From JAGVXH01 sp043810285 (GTDB taxonomy: Archaea > Nanobdellota > Nanobdellia > Pacearchaeales > GW2011-AR1), in the NCBI GenBank assembly GCA_043810285.1, contig JBDROH010000023.1, forward strand, positions 1 through 5,236: DNA of 5,236 nucleotides. The letters run 5' to 3'. Shown here piece after piece: positions 1-5,085 of the stretch; within the stretch, counting starts at the first letter, position 1; the number at the start of each line of letters is the position of its first letter. Position numbers and translations under genes: made by a program. The notes under the pieces are model-generated. The model saw only the letters and a list, made by a program, of their open reading frames with translations, ran no database searches and was not told where the DNA came from.

Positions 1-68
1 AATCTCGAGAATCAATTTTCACCGACGAATCAGATTTTAACGAACTAACAAAATAATATTCAGGATTC
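1..68. repeat. Terminal direct repeat, left copy
   Basis: The first 68 bases match the last 68 bases of the window (5169-5236) without a mismatch. The repeat lies inside a minus-strand coding frame that stays open across the implied junction. This is the pattern expected when a circular molecule, or one unit of a tandem array, is written out linearly with a short overlap. The unique length would be 5168 bp. Confidence 0.97.
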
Positions 69-228
69 CCAAAAAAATCATCTTGATACTCAACTGTCCA
101 CGACGACACCGCCTTCCCATCAGAAAAACCCACCGTCGACGACTAGGAGATATATAATAAGTTGCTTCACTAACAGAACTAACGAAGAACATAAAAAACG
201 AAAACACTAAAATAAATTTCCCCACCAT
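1..228 (-). pseudogene. Small secreted protein gene, N-terminal part, frameshifted
   Basis: An ATG at 228 opens a typical signal peptide: MVGK, a hydrophobic stretch rich in Phe and Val (residues 5-19), then small residues VSEA before TYYISPS. In this frame translation ends at 37 with an unconvincing Arg-rich tail. The neighbouring frame is open from 142 to the left edge. It reads a soluble-looking sequence including FSDGKAVSSWTVEYQDDFFG, and continues in frame past the junction to a stop at 5086. Restoring one base would join the two parts into a protein of about 103 residues. The A5 run at 124-128 (T5 on the coding strand) is a likely site, giving RRRWVFSDGK. The gene may be a true pseudogene, a consensus error, or use -1 frameshifting. 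Its family is not recognised; it would be exported. Confidence 0.7.
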
Positions 229-257
229 CTTCTCAGAATATCTCCCATACTTTTAGA

Positions 258-265
258 TTTTTATA
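258..265 (-). promoter_or_regulatory. Box A (TATA) for the secreted-protein gene
   Basis: The minus strand reads TATAAAAA here, centred about 34 bases before the ATG at 228. Archaeal transcription normally starts about 25 bases after the TATA centre, which would give a leader of roughly 9 nt. The sequence before the start (GGGAGA, about 12 nt upstream of the ATG) is a weak Shine-Dalgarno candidate and may be largely lost from such a transcript. Confidence 0.5.
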
Positions 266-307
266 CTTTCCTAATCTCTGTTTAAGAGTTATCGAATTAC
301 CACCAAC

Positions 308-315
308 TTTATAAA
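308..315 (+). promoter_or_regulatory. Box A (TATA) for the Zn-ribbon/EF-1 beta operon
   Basis: TTTATAAA is centred about 25 bases before the ATG at 337. This is the archaeal TBP-site spacing for transcription starting at or next to the start codon. There is no Shine-Dalgarno sequence before that ATG, so a leaderless mRNA is the simplest reading. Confidence 0.65.
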
Positions 316-336
316 CCAAAATTCGAATAACTAATT

Positions 337-483
337 ATGAAATGTATAAGTTGCGAGAAAGAAACATCCGAAAGTGTTAAGTTTCCTTGCCCAAAGTGTA
401 GCGAAAAAATTCTTAGATGTAAAAGGTGTCGAAGTTTATCGATAAAATATAAATGTCCTAAATGCGGATACGAAGGACCTTAA
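337..483 (+). CDS. Zn-ribbon RNA-binding protein involved in translation (COG2888/DUF1610-like)
   Basis: The gene encodes 48 residues with four CxxC-type knuckles: CISC at 3-6, CPKC at 18-21, CKRC at 28-31 and CPKC at 40-43. That is enough for two zinc ribbons. The spacing, the phrase VKFPCPKC and the ending CPKCGYEGP match the small archaeal zinc-ribbon family predicted to bind RNA and act in translation. The family is regularly found just before the EF-1 beta gene, as here, with a 22-nt gap. A box A 25 nt upstream and no ribosome binding site support a leaderless start at this ATG. Its exact role is not established; ribosome association is a family-level prediction. The length is normal and nothing is missing. 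Confidence 0.9.
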   Translation: MKCISCEKETSESVKFPCPKCSEKILRCKRCRSLSIKYKCPKCGYEGP

Positions 484-505
484 ATTTTCAGAAAACTTAA
501 TCAAA

Positions 506-781
506 ATGGCTACAGCAGGAATCCAATTTAAAATAATGCCTACAGGAATCGACGTAGATTTAGAGGAACTTAAAAAAGAAATAAAGGCAAAAATCGAGTC
601 TTTCAAATCTGGAGTTTTCAACAGTGCAGAAGAGAAACCAATTGCATTTAGTCTTAAAGCACTTATTATAACTATGGCACTTTCCGAAGACGAAGAATCA
701 GATTTAGTAGAGAACGCATTAGGTGAAATCGAAGGAGTATCATCAATAGAACTCATCGATTATAGGAGAGCCGTAGGATAA
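506..781 (+). CDS. ef1b: Archaeal translation elongation factor 1-beta (aEF-1 beta)
   Basis: This 91-residue protein has the usual length of archaeal EF-1 beta, the guanine nucleotide exchange factor that releases GDP from EF-1 alpha so it can reload GTP and carry aminoacyl-tRNA. The family pattern is clear: a first strand ending in KIMP (9-12), then DVDLEELKKEIKAKI (16-30), a central strand region with PIAFSLKALIITMAL, and a C-terminal segment VENALGEIEGVSSIELIDY. This is a ferredoxin-like alpha/beta fold. The start ATG lies 22 nt after the Zn-ribbon stop, with no Shine-Dalgarno sequence, so it is probably co-transcribed with that gene. It is a single-copy housekeeping gene in archaea, which argues that this DNA is chromosomal in origin. 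Confidence 0.93.
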   Translation: MATAGIQFKIMPTGIDVDLEELKKEIKAKIESFKSGVFNSAEEKPIAFSLKALIITMALSEDEESDLVENALGEIEGVSSIELIDYRRAVG

Positions 782-789
782 ATCTAGTT

Positions 790-811
790 GAATTATTGTT
801 TACGATAATTC
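790..811 (+). other. Hairpin after EF-1 beta
   Basis: GAATTATTG and CGATAATTC form a 9-bp stem with one U-G wobble around a TTTA loop, 9 nt after the EF-1 beta stop. No T tract follows it directly, so it is not a standard intrinsic terminator. It could protect the 3' end of the transcript or be chance in AT-rich DNA. Confidence 0.4.
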
Positions 812-816
812 CATGA

Positions 817-830
817 ATCTCTATAGAGAT
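817..830. promoter_or_regulatory. Perfect 14-bp palindrome upstream of the HIT-protein promoter
   Basis: ATCTCTATAGAGAT is a perfect inverted repeat with no spacer. It ends 5-7 bases before the box A of the next gene, where a dimeric repressor or activator would overlap the BRE/TFB site. A palindrome this long has a moderate chance of occurring once in a window this size, so an operator role is inferred from position alone. Confidence 0.35.
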
Positions 831-836
831 GCTTAA

Positions 837-844
837 ATTTATAA
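837..844 (+). promoter_or_regulatory. Box A (TATA) for the HIT-domain gene
   Basis: The segment ATTTATAA, inside the run TTAAATTTATAATAT, is centred about 26-27 bases before the ATG at 867. This matches the archaeal spacing for a leaderless transcript. No Shine-Dalgarno sequence precedes this ATG. Confidence 0.6.
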
Positions 845-866
845 TATCACCGCCCCTAATTCTAAT

Positions 867-1466
867 ATGGCTTTAACAATTGAACAAACCGAACAAATAA
901 AAGAACGACTTCTGAAGCAACTTTCAAATTTTTCTCAAGACAAAAGAAAACAAATCACTCAACAAGTCAATACAATGACTCCGGACCAAATCGAGGACTT
1001 CATAAAACAAAACCAACTTACACATCTTGGAGGGCAGTGTATTTTTTGTTCAATTATTTCGGGTGAAACCCTTTCACTTAGAATAGCCGAAAATGAAAAC
1101 AACATTGCAATTCTGGAAATCAACCCATTAAGCAAAGGACACACACTCATCGTCCCAAGAGAACACTCAATAAAAATAGAATCTTCCGCTCAAGAACTTG
1201 CTAAGAAAGTTAAAGAAAGGCTTCAAGAAAAATTTAATCCAAAGAGAATAGAGTTAAAAGAAATCAATGTTATGGGGCATCCATTAATAGACGTGGTTCC
1301 TATCTATGGGGGCGAAACAGAGAAAAAACAGGCAACCGACGAGGAACTCAAAGCTCTTCAAGAAGAAATATTAAAAGAACCAAAACTTGAAGAATCAAAT
1401 GCCGAAGAGGTTACATTGGAGATTAAAGAAAAACTATTCAAAACTCTTCCAAGAATTCCTAATTAA
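867..1466 (+). CDS. HIT-domain protein with degenerate catalytic motif
   Basis: This 199-residue protein has a helical, charged N-terminus (1-52), a HIT (histidine triad) core (about 57-148) and a Glu/Lys-rich C-terminal helix region (152-199). The core shows QCIFCSIISGE (57-67) and KGHTLIVPREH (90-100), hallmarks of the HIT superfamily of nucleotide hydrolases and transferases. The active-site motif, normally H-x-H-x-H followed by two hydrophobics and Pro, reads HPLIDVVP (138-145). The first His is kept, the middle nucleophile is Leu140 and the third His is Asp142. Cys58, Cys61, His100 and His138 match the positions of the zinc ligands in zinc-binding HIT/GalT-type proteins. It is therefore probably a zinc-stabilised binding protein rather than a normal HIT hydrolase. 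It has its own box A and its stop overlaps the convergent peptidase stop. Confidence 0.85.
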   Translation: MALTIEQTEQIKERLLKQLSNFSQDKRKQITQQVNTMTPDQIEDFIKQNQLTHLGGQCIFCSIISGETLSLRIAENENNIAILEINPLSKGHTLIVPREHSIKIESSAQELAKKVKERLQEKFNPKRIELKEINVMGHPLIDVVPIYGGETEKKQATDEELKALQEEILKEPKLEESNAEEVTLEIKEKLFKTLPRIPN

Positions 1467-2290
1467 GCCAGCCCGATTAAAAACTTGACAAACTCTTCTT
1501 TCAAAAGAACATATAAAATAAAAGCGATTAAAAATGCTGGAACAAAAGGTAATCCTTCTTTAATCTTAACATTCTTTTTTCTTTTTAGCAGTTTAATATC
1601 CCTCGAAGACAATCCTTCCCAACCAGCTTTAATTACTCTTCCCCTAACTTTAACGTCTTCAGATAACCAATCACCTTCACGAAGTTTCTTTCCAGAAATT
1701 ATTCTAGTCATTGCAACATCTTCAAGCCCTTTTGCAAAAACATACAATATTGGCGAAACCCAAACAAAAATTGCAAGGAATAAAAAAATCCAATTAACAT
1801 AACTAAATATAAATAAAACTACTCCTGCCAAAATTAGATATCGAATCCACAAAGCCGAAAAGCCCATACGAATTTTTTTATTTACTTTTTTAAAATTTTT
1901 AACATACAAAACAATTGAATAAGTCAAACCATATGCAGAACCTGCAATCATTAGGAATAAAAGAAAAACTCCAATATTAACTATTGTTGTCACGAATGTT
2001 GTCCCAATAAAAAAGATCGTCATTACAAACAACAACTTGGCGTCGCCACCAGCAAAAATTCTTCCATAATAAAATAAATTCATAACTATAAATAATATAA
2101 CTAAAGCAAATCCTGCCTGAAAAATAATAGTGGGATCTTTCTCAAAAATCGCTCTAAAAAAAATAAAAGAGAAACTAGCCATAATCAAAAATAAATTTAA
2201 CCAATTATCAACCTCTCGCCTTTTCAAATCTTGCAAGCAAGCTACAACAATCCCTATAAAAAATAACCAAAATAAAAATCCAAATGTCAT
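1463..2290 (-). CDS. Archaeal prepilin peptidase (A24 family, GxGD aspartic protease)
   Basis: This 275-residue membrane protein has hydrophobic segments near 1-19, 30-45, 53-75, 85-130 (more than one pass), 146-185 (two passes) and 246-263. The two catalytic aspartates are visible: Asp21 in CLQDLKRREVDNW and Asp83 in FAGGDAKLL, the GxGD site in its AGGD form. A soluble insert (about 188-245), with REGDWLSEDVKVRGRVI followed by a Lys/Arg-rich stretch, is typical of the longer archaeal enzymes. It should cleave class III signal sequences after the N-K-R-G-like motifs of the upstream operon genes, at the cytoplasmic membrane face. The ATG at 2290 is preferred over an in-frame TTG one codon earlier, because it overlaps the upstream TGA and has GAGG 8 nt before it. 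It is the last gene of the operon. Confidence 0.92.
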   Translation of the reverse strand: MTFGFLFWLFFIGIVVACLQDLKRREVDNWLNLFLIMASFSFIFFRAIFEKDPTIIFQAGFALVILFIVMNLFYYGRIFAGGDAKLLFVMTIFFIGTTFVTTIVNIGVFLLFLMIAGSAYGLTYSIVLYVKNFKKVNKKIRMGFSALWIRYLILAGVVLFIFSYVNWIFLFLAIFVWVSPILYVFAKGLEDVAMTRIISGKKLREGDWLSEDVKVRGRVIKAGWEGLSSRDIKLLKRKKNVKIKEGLPFVPAFLIAFILYVLLKEEFVKFLIGLA

Positions 2291-2442
2291 CAATATTTCC
2301 TCACCTTTTTCTCTTTTACACCTTCACTTTCTTCAGAAACATTTTGCGTCCTAAACTTCCCACCTCGCTTATACTTTCCTGCAATTCGCTTTCTCTTCAA
2401 ATCTTTTTTCGTTCTTCGTCGTTCATTTCCACCGTAATCCAT
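2290..2442 (-). CDS. 50-aa strongly basic protein, unknown function
   Basis: The ATG at 2442 overlaps the stop of the upstream gene (TAATG), and the TGA overlaps the prepilin peptidase start (TGATG), so the gene fits exactly between its neighbours. GAGGTGA, a full match to the archaeal anti-Shine-Dalgarno core, sits 10 nt before the start. The protein runs from MDYGGNERRRTKKDLKRKR to VREK-like ending KEKKVRKY. It has 19 Lys/Arg and 7 Asp/Glu in 50 residues, a net charge near +12, with the basic block at residues 8-31 and a short acidic patch (EESE, 37-40). It has no membrane segment, signal or cysteines. I do not recognise a family. Binding to RNA, DNA or acidic membrane surfaces is possible from charge alone. 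Its position suggests a role linked to pilin processing, or translational coupling of the peptidase. Confidence 0.8.
   Translation of the reverse strand: MDYGGNERRRTKKDLKRKRIAGKYKRGGKFRTQNVSEESEGVKEKKVRKY
2299..2306 (-). promoter_or_regulatory. Ribosome binding site deciding the prepilin peptidase start
   Basis: The minus strand reads AGGTGAGG, giving both GGTGA and GAGG matches to the archaeal anti-Shine-Dalgarno sequence. It ends 8 nt before the ATG at 2290 and lies inside the end of the small basic gene. It supports the ATG over the neighbouring TTG. Confidence 0.75.
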
Positions 2443-3020
2443 TATTCAGCTTTCACCTCAAATTCTCCATTCTTAAAATTTATTAAATACGCCTTGCTAA
2501 ACTCAAAAGAAAAATCTACTGGAAAACTTATCCTGTCTTTATCAGTTGCTTTCAGATACATATCCTTTCCAATAATCCCTCGACCAAAAATAAGTTTCCC
2601 ATTTTCAAATTTGGTTAAACTCTCCAAATAAAGTCCATTTTCGAAAAAATCCTTACTTTTTAATCTCGCATCCTCCTCGAAACTCTTTCCCTTCAATGTT
2701 AAATTACTAAAGATAAATTCTTTCATACCCTCATCTACCAAAATCCCTTCGATAAAAATTCTTCTAAACTCTTCCCTAAAATTTTCAGTTCCAAAAACTT
2801 CCGTCTTACTCGCCTCAACCAAAGAACCTCTTATCAAACTAACCTCTCTTATCTCAAAAATTTCCAAATCATCTCGGACTTCTAAAACCTCCTTAGGAGA
2901 AACCAACGAACTAAACGCATTTTTCTGCTGAATATGGTAAAGACCCATCACAATCCCACATAAAAGCAGGGTGATAAAAACTAAGTATAACCCAAAAAAT
3001 TGTGCCCGCTTATTTTTCAT
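2442..3020 (-). CDS. Pilin-like membrane-anchored protein, 192 aa
   Basis: The N-terminus MKNKRAQFFGLY, followed by a hydrophobic helix (about 8-28), is a class III-like signal: a short basic head, then a cleavage candidate after Arg5-Ala6, with Gln at +1 as favoured by archaeal pilin peptidases. The rest (about 30-192) is soluble and would sit outside the cell. It is helical and charged first (EVLEVRDDLEIFEIREV), then strand-rich (LIFGRGIIGKDMYLKA, FPVDFSFEFSKAYLI). The only cysteine is Cys21, in the membrane segment. The ATG at 3020 is chosen over an in-frame TTG at 3026 because GGAGGT lies 5 nt before it. It overlaps the upstream gene by 11 nt and the downstream start by 1 nt. It may be a major or minor pilin-like subunit; no named family is recognised. 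Confidence 0.75.
   Translation of the reverse strand: MKNKRAQFFGLYLVFITLLLCGIVMGLYHIQQKNAFSSLVSPKEVLEVRDDLEIFEIREVSLIRGSLVEASKTEVFGTENFREEFRRIFIEGILVDEGMKEFIFSNLTLKGKSFEEDARLKSKDFFENGLYLESLTKFENGKLIFGRGIIGKDMYLKATDKDRISFPVDFSFEFSKAYLINFKNGEFEVKAE
2453..2459 (-). promoter_or_regulatory. Ribosome binding site of the small basic gene
   Basis: The minus strand reads GAGGTGA, 10 nt before the ATG at 2442 and within the last codons of the upstream gene (Glu-Val before Lys-Ala-Glu-stop). It is the strongest Shine-Dalgarno match in the window and the main proof that the short gene is translated. Confidence 0.8.
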
Positions 3021-3297
3021 ATTCAACCTCCACTAATGCATTATCCAACTCCATCCCGCCGGCAACTAGATATTTAGCCCTAATAAACTTTTGATAAGTG
3101 ACCATATAATCAAAAATATCATCTAACCCCGTTCGAGTTTCATCATAGATACTAATACTTATATCAACCTTGTCAAATTTTTTAACTAAACTAGACCCAA
3201 AAACAAAAATCGATAAAATAATAATAATCGTAATTGTGCTAATAATCATTACAATCAAACTTCCTATAATTCCCCGTTTATTTAATTTAGAATTCAT
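3010..3297 (-). CDS. Small pilin-like protein, 95 aa
   Basis: The sequence MNSKLNKRGIIGS leads directly into a very hydrophobic helix (about 10-34, rich in Ile). This places a class III-type cleavage site after Arg8-Gly9 at the edge of the helix, the arrangement of archaeal pilins. The external part (about 38-95) is short, with acidic and aromatic residues (YDETRTGLDDIFDYMVTYQKF) and the ending VEVEYEK. It has no cysteines. The start overlaps the upstream gene by 11 nt and the stop overlaps the next gene by 11 nt, so it is translated as part of the operon. No clear ribosome binding site precedes it: GAGGT lies about 20 nt upstream, which is too far, and coupling is likely. Short length and signal fit a pilin or minor pilin. 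Confidence 0.75.
   Translation of the reverse strand: MNSKLNKRGIIGSLIVMIISTITIIIILSIFVFGSSLVKKFDKVDISISIYDETRTGLDDIFDYMVTYQKFIRAKYLVAGGMELDNALVEVEYEK
3026..3031 (-). promoter_or_regulatory. Ribosome binding site deciding the 192-aa protein start
   Basis: The minus strand reads GGAGGT, ending 5 nt before the ATG at 3020 and lying within the end of the upstream gene. An in-frame TTG at 3026 would overlap this site and is therefore unlikely to be the start. Confidence 0.75.
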
Positions 3298-3784
3298 TGC
3301 TAATCAAAACTTGCCCACTTACCTCTGTAGTAAATTTATTTTCTCCATTTAAAACATAAACTGGATAACTCCAATCATAATATCCCGGTTCATACTTCCT
3401 TAACCCCTCACTTAGCCTATCACTTTCAAAAATTTCCAAAACCCAAAGTGCTCCAGAATCCCCTTGAGACAGCTTTATAACTTTTCCAGAATTTTCAAAC
3501 TTCAGTTCAACATAAAATCGTCCGACTTCGGAACCATCAAATCCACAATAAGACAGAATGTTTTTTCTATCATCCTCGGAGATTATATCTAAATTTAAAA
3601 CACCTTCGGGAGAAACGCATTCTATGACACTTCTCGCTAAAATTCTTGCCTCAGCATCCCTAACATCAATATAATGTGCATAAAAAACTGAAGAGATTCC
3701 CAAGATTACAAACGCTATGAAACCAATTAACAAAAGACGGTAAATCATCAAAATCCCCTCACCCATAGTTCCACGATTATTCAT
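3287..3784 (-). CDS. Pilin-like membrane-anchored protein, 165 aa
   Basis: From the ATG at 3784 the protein begins MNNRGTMGEGILMIYRL and enters a hydrophobic helix (about 11-34). N-R-G just before the helix is again a class III-like processing site. The helix is followed by HYIDVRDAEARILARSVIECVSPEGVL, with Cys56 and a second Cys80 (SYCGF) that could pair. A strand-rich outer domain (FYVELKFENSG, GALWVLEIF, YPVYVLNGENKFTTEV) follows. The pattern IDVRDAEARILAR-x-(V/I)-x-(E/D)-C resembles uncharacterised DPANN surface proteins found beside pilin genes; this is recalled, not searched. The frame is open further upstream to 3952, but that part overlaps the preceding gene and is Lys-rich. The ATG at 3784 is preceded by GGTGG at 6 nt and overlaps the upstream stop by 8 nt. 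Confidence 0.75.
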   Translation of the reverse strand: MNNRGTMGEGILMIYRLLLIGFIAFVILGISSVFYAHYIDVRDAEARILARSVIECVSPEGVLNLDIISEDDRKNILSYCGFDGSEVGRFYVELKFENSGKVIKLSQGDSGALWVLEIFESDRLSEGLRKYEPGYYDWSYPVYVLNGENKFTTEVSGQVLISNEF

Positions 3785-4133
3785 TGACGCCCACCACGAA
3801 TTTATTTTCTTTTTCTTTAACACTAACTGAATATCTGCTAAAATAAGGATACCCTCTAAAAGAACCAAGTCCCTCAACCATAATAAAAACTTTACCTTCT
3901 TTAATTTCGACTTTCTGAACAAGCCCATTAATATTATTTTTCTCAATCTCAAAACTCATTCCTGGAACAGCCGCATCAATCAGTAACGCCATCTGCTTCT
4001 CTAAAACTTGTTGCCTCACCCCTCGAGCATTAATCTTTCCAGCCGTCGCTAATAAAAACAATGCAAGAATAAGTCCGACCAAAACCAAATGAACAATTGT
4101 TTGATGTAAAAGTCCTCCGCGTTTATTTATCAT
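3777..4133 (-). CDS. Pilin-like membrane-anchored protein, 118 aa
   Basis: MINKRGGLLHQTIVHLVLV starts the protein. NKRG at residues 3-6 precedes a hydrophobic helix (about 8-31), so cleavage after Arg5-Gly6 is expected. A basic and amphipathic stretch follows (KINARGVRQQVLEKQMALLIDAA), and then a small strand-rich domain (GLVQKVEIKEGKVFIMVEG, YSVSVKEKENKFVV). It has no cysteines. The ATG lies 1 nt after the stop of the upstream gene, and the stop overlaps the next start by 8 nt. No Shine-Dalgarno sequence is seen, so translation is probably coupled. It is likely exported and membrane-held, and may be a pilus-like subunit. The family is not recognised. Confidence 0.75.
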   Translation of the reverse strand: MINKRGGLLHQTIVHLVLVGLILALFLLATAGKINARGVRQQVLEKQMALLIDAAVPGMSFEIEKNNINGLVQKVEIKEGKVFIMVEGLGSFRGYPYFSRYSVSVKEKENKFVVGVNE

Positions 4134-4134
4134 T

Positions 4135-5004
4135 TTAGGCGGGTATCGACAAAAATTTACATCCTAATGAATCTAAATCTTCTGGAGAAACTAATATAAT
4201 TGCCCTCTTTAAATTAAAATGTTCTACCAATCCCTGCTTAGCATTTTCCATTTTTTCTTCATCTCTAGAAATCCAACCAGCAATATAACCTACCCATCCT
4301 TTTATATCAATCCATTCTTTAGAAATTTTTCCTCCCAAACCAGATTTTTCCTTAGAAGTTGCATAGACAAGTATTAGGTCTTTTTCTTGAGGATACATAT
4401 TTGAACTTATGGGAATCAGGGCGTTGTTTAAACCTTCTTTTAGAAAAATAACTAGCGGAAGATATTCCTCATAAGTCTCGCTTGTTCCAGGAACTTTAGT
4501 TCTACGATAGTAATCATAAAAATCAAGTTCATATTTTGCAATAGAAAATTTATTTGAACCGTCTTCATTTTTTTCAAGTTTAAGTTTTTCAAAATCTTCA
4601 ATAACCTCAGAAGTATAATGAATCCTAGCAAAAGCCAAACAATAATTATCTTTTTCTAAAAATTCACTATGAATAAAATCAAACTTACCTTCGCCAAACA
4701 TATACCATCCTTCTGCAATAGCTTCAGAAATTTTCCCGTAAACTTTCTCTTGTTCAGCACTATCAATTGTCACAACCTCTGTTTTACATTTTAACGGAAA
4801 AGAACCCTTTAAATCAGTCCCAAGCTCTTTCAGGTTAGGCAAATTCGATCGCAAAATAATACTCTGTCGACACTGTTGCCAGTTCAACTCATCCTCATTA
4901 AAATATTCATTAAAAATAAAATACAAACTCAAACCTAAGACTATCAGACCCAAAATCAAAGATATGATAATATAATACTTCTCCGAACCAACTTTATTCA
5001 CCAT
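4135..5004 (-). CDS. Large pilin-like/surface protein, 289 aa, first gene of the operon
   Basis: MVNKVGSEKYYIIISLILG opens the protein. NKVG sits where the other four anchored proteins have NKRG, KRA or NRG, followed by a hydrophobic helix (about 10-31). The Arg of the processing site is Val here, so cleavage is less certain. The outer domain includes WQQCRQSIILRSNLP (42-56), GWYMFGEGKFDF (99-110) and YCLAFARIHY (121-130), with Cys45, Cys73, Cys122 and Cys283. These phrases recall a conserved uncharacterised DPANN surface-protein family in which the W-x-x-x-GEGK region carries extra cysteines; this is from memory. A box A-like element lies 26 nt upstream and no ribosome binding site is visible, so a leaderless start at 5004 fits. 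It probably nucleates or caps the structure built by the smaller proteins; that role is inferred from order and size only. Confidence 0.75.
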   Translation of the reverse strand: MVNKVGSEKYYIIISLILGLIVLGLSLYFIFNEYFNEDELNWQQCRQSIILRSNLPNLKELGTDLKGSFPLKCKTEVVTIDSAEQEKVYGKISEAIAEGWYMFGEGKFDFIHSEFLEKDNYCLAFARIHYTSEVIEDFEKLKLEKNEDGSNKFSIAKYELDFYDYYRRTKVPGTSETYEEYLPLVIFLKEGLNNALIPISSNMYPQEKDLILVYATSKEKSGLGGKISKEWIDIKGWVGYIAGWISRDEEKMENAKQGLVEHFNLKRAIILVSPEDLDSLGCKFLSIPA

Positions 5005-5085
5005 ATAAACAATTACTTAATTAACTTAATAAAACTTCCTTATTAAAATATAATGAATAATTAATTAGCCAAATATATCCTATAT
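5005..5085. other. AT-rich intergenic region
   Basis: Only 12 of 81 bases are G or C. The region separates the end of the secreted-protein gene from the start of the operon and contains short palindromes such as TTAATTAA (5017-5024). It carries the operon promoter candidate. No repeat series or initiator binding site that would mark a replication origin was found. Confidence 0.6.
5025..5040 (-). promoter_or_regulatory. BRE and box A candidate for the pilin-like operon
   Basis: The minus strand reads AGGAAG followed by TTTTATTAAG, a purine-rich BRE-like element next to a TATA-like element. The box centre, near 5030, is 26 bases before the ATG at 5004, which predicts a leaderless transcript covering all seven genes down to 1463. 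The box is not a perfect TTTATATA, and other AT-rich stretches lie further upstream. Confidence 0.5.

Noticed and set aside
436..756. Open minus-strand frame opposite EF-1 beta
   Set aside because: It is antisense to a clearly recognised gene, has Ser/Ile-rich composition typical of a shadow frame, and has no promoter or ribosome binding site.
1485..1802. Open plus-strand frame inside the prepilin peptidase gene
   Set aside because: It is a shadow of a confident gene on the opposite strand; the same holds for the plus-strand frames at 2130-2354, 2284-2631 and 3170-3352, and the minus-strand frame at 959-1150.
2291..2293. TTG as start of the prepilin peptidase
   Set aside because: The ATG next to it has the better codon, ideal spacing to GAGG and the 1-base overlap with the upstream stop. 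The same reasoning rejects the TTG at 3026 for the 192-aa protein.
3785..3952. N-terminal extension of the 165-aa protein
   Set aside because: The frame is open, but it overlaps the preceding gene almost wholly and is Lys/Leu-rich. The ATG at 3784 with N-R-G before the helix and GGTGG upstream is far better.
5005..5085. Replication origin in the AT-rich spacer
   Set aside because: Low G+C content alone is also explained by an archaeal promoter region. No repeated motif or origin-recognition-box-like element was seen.
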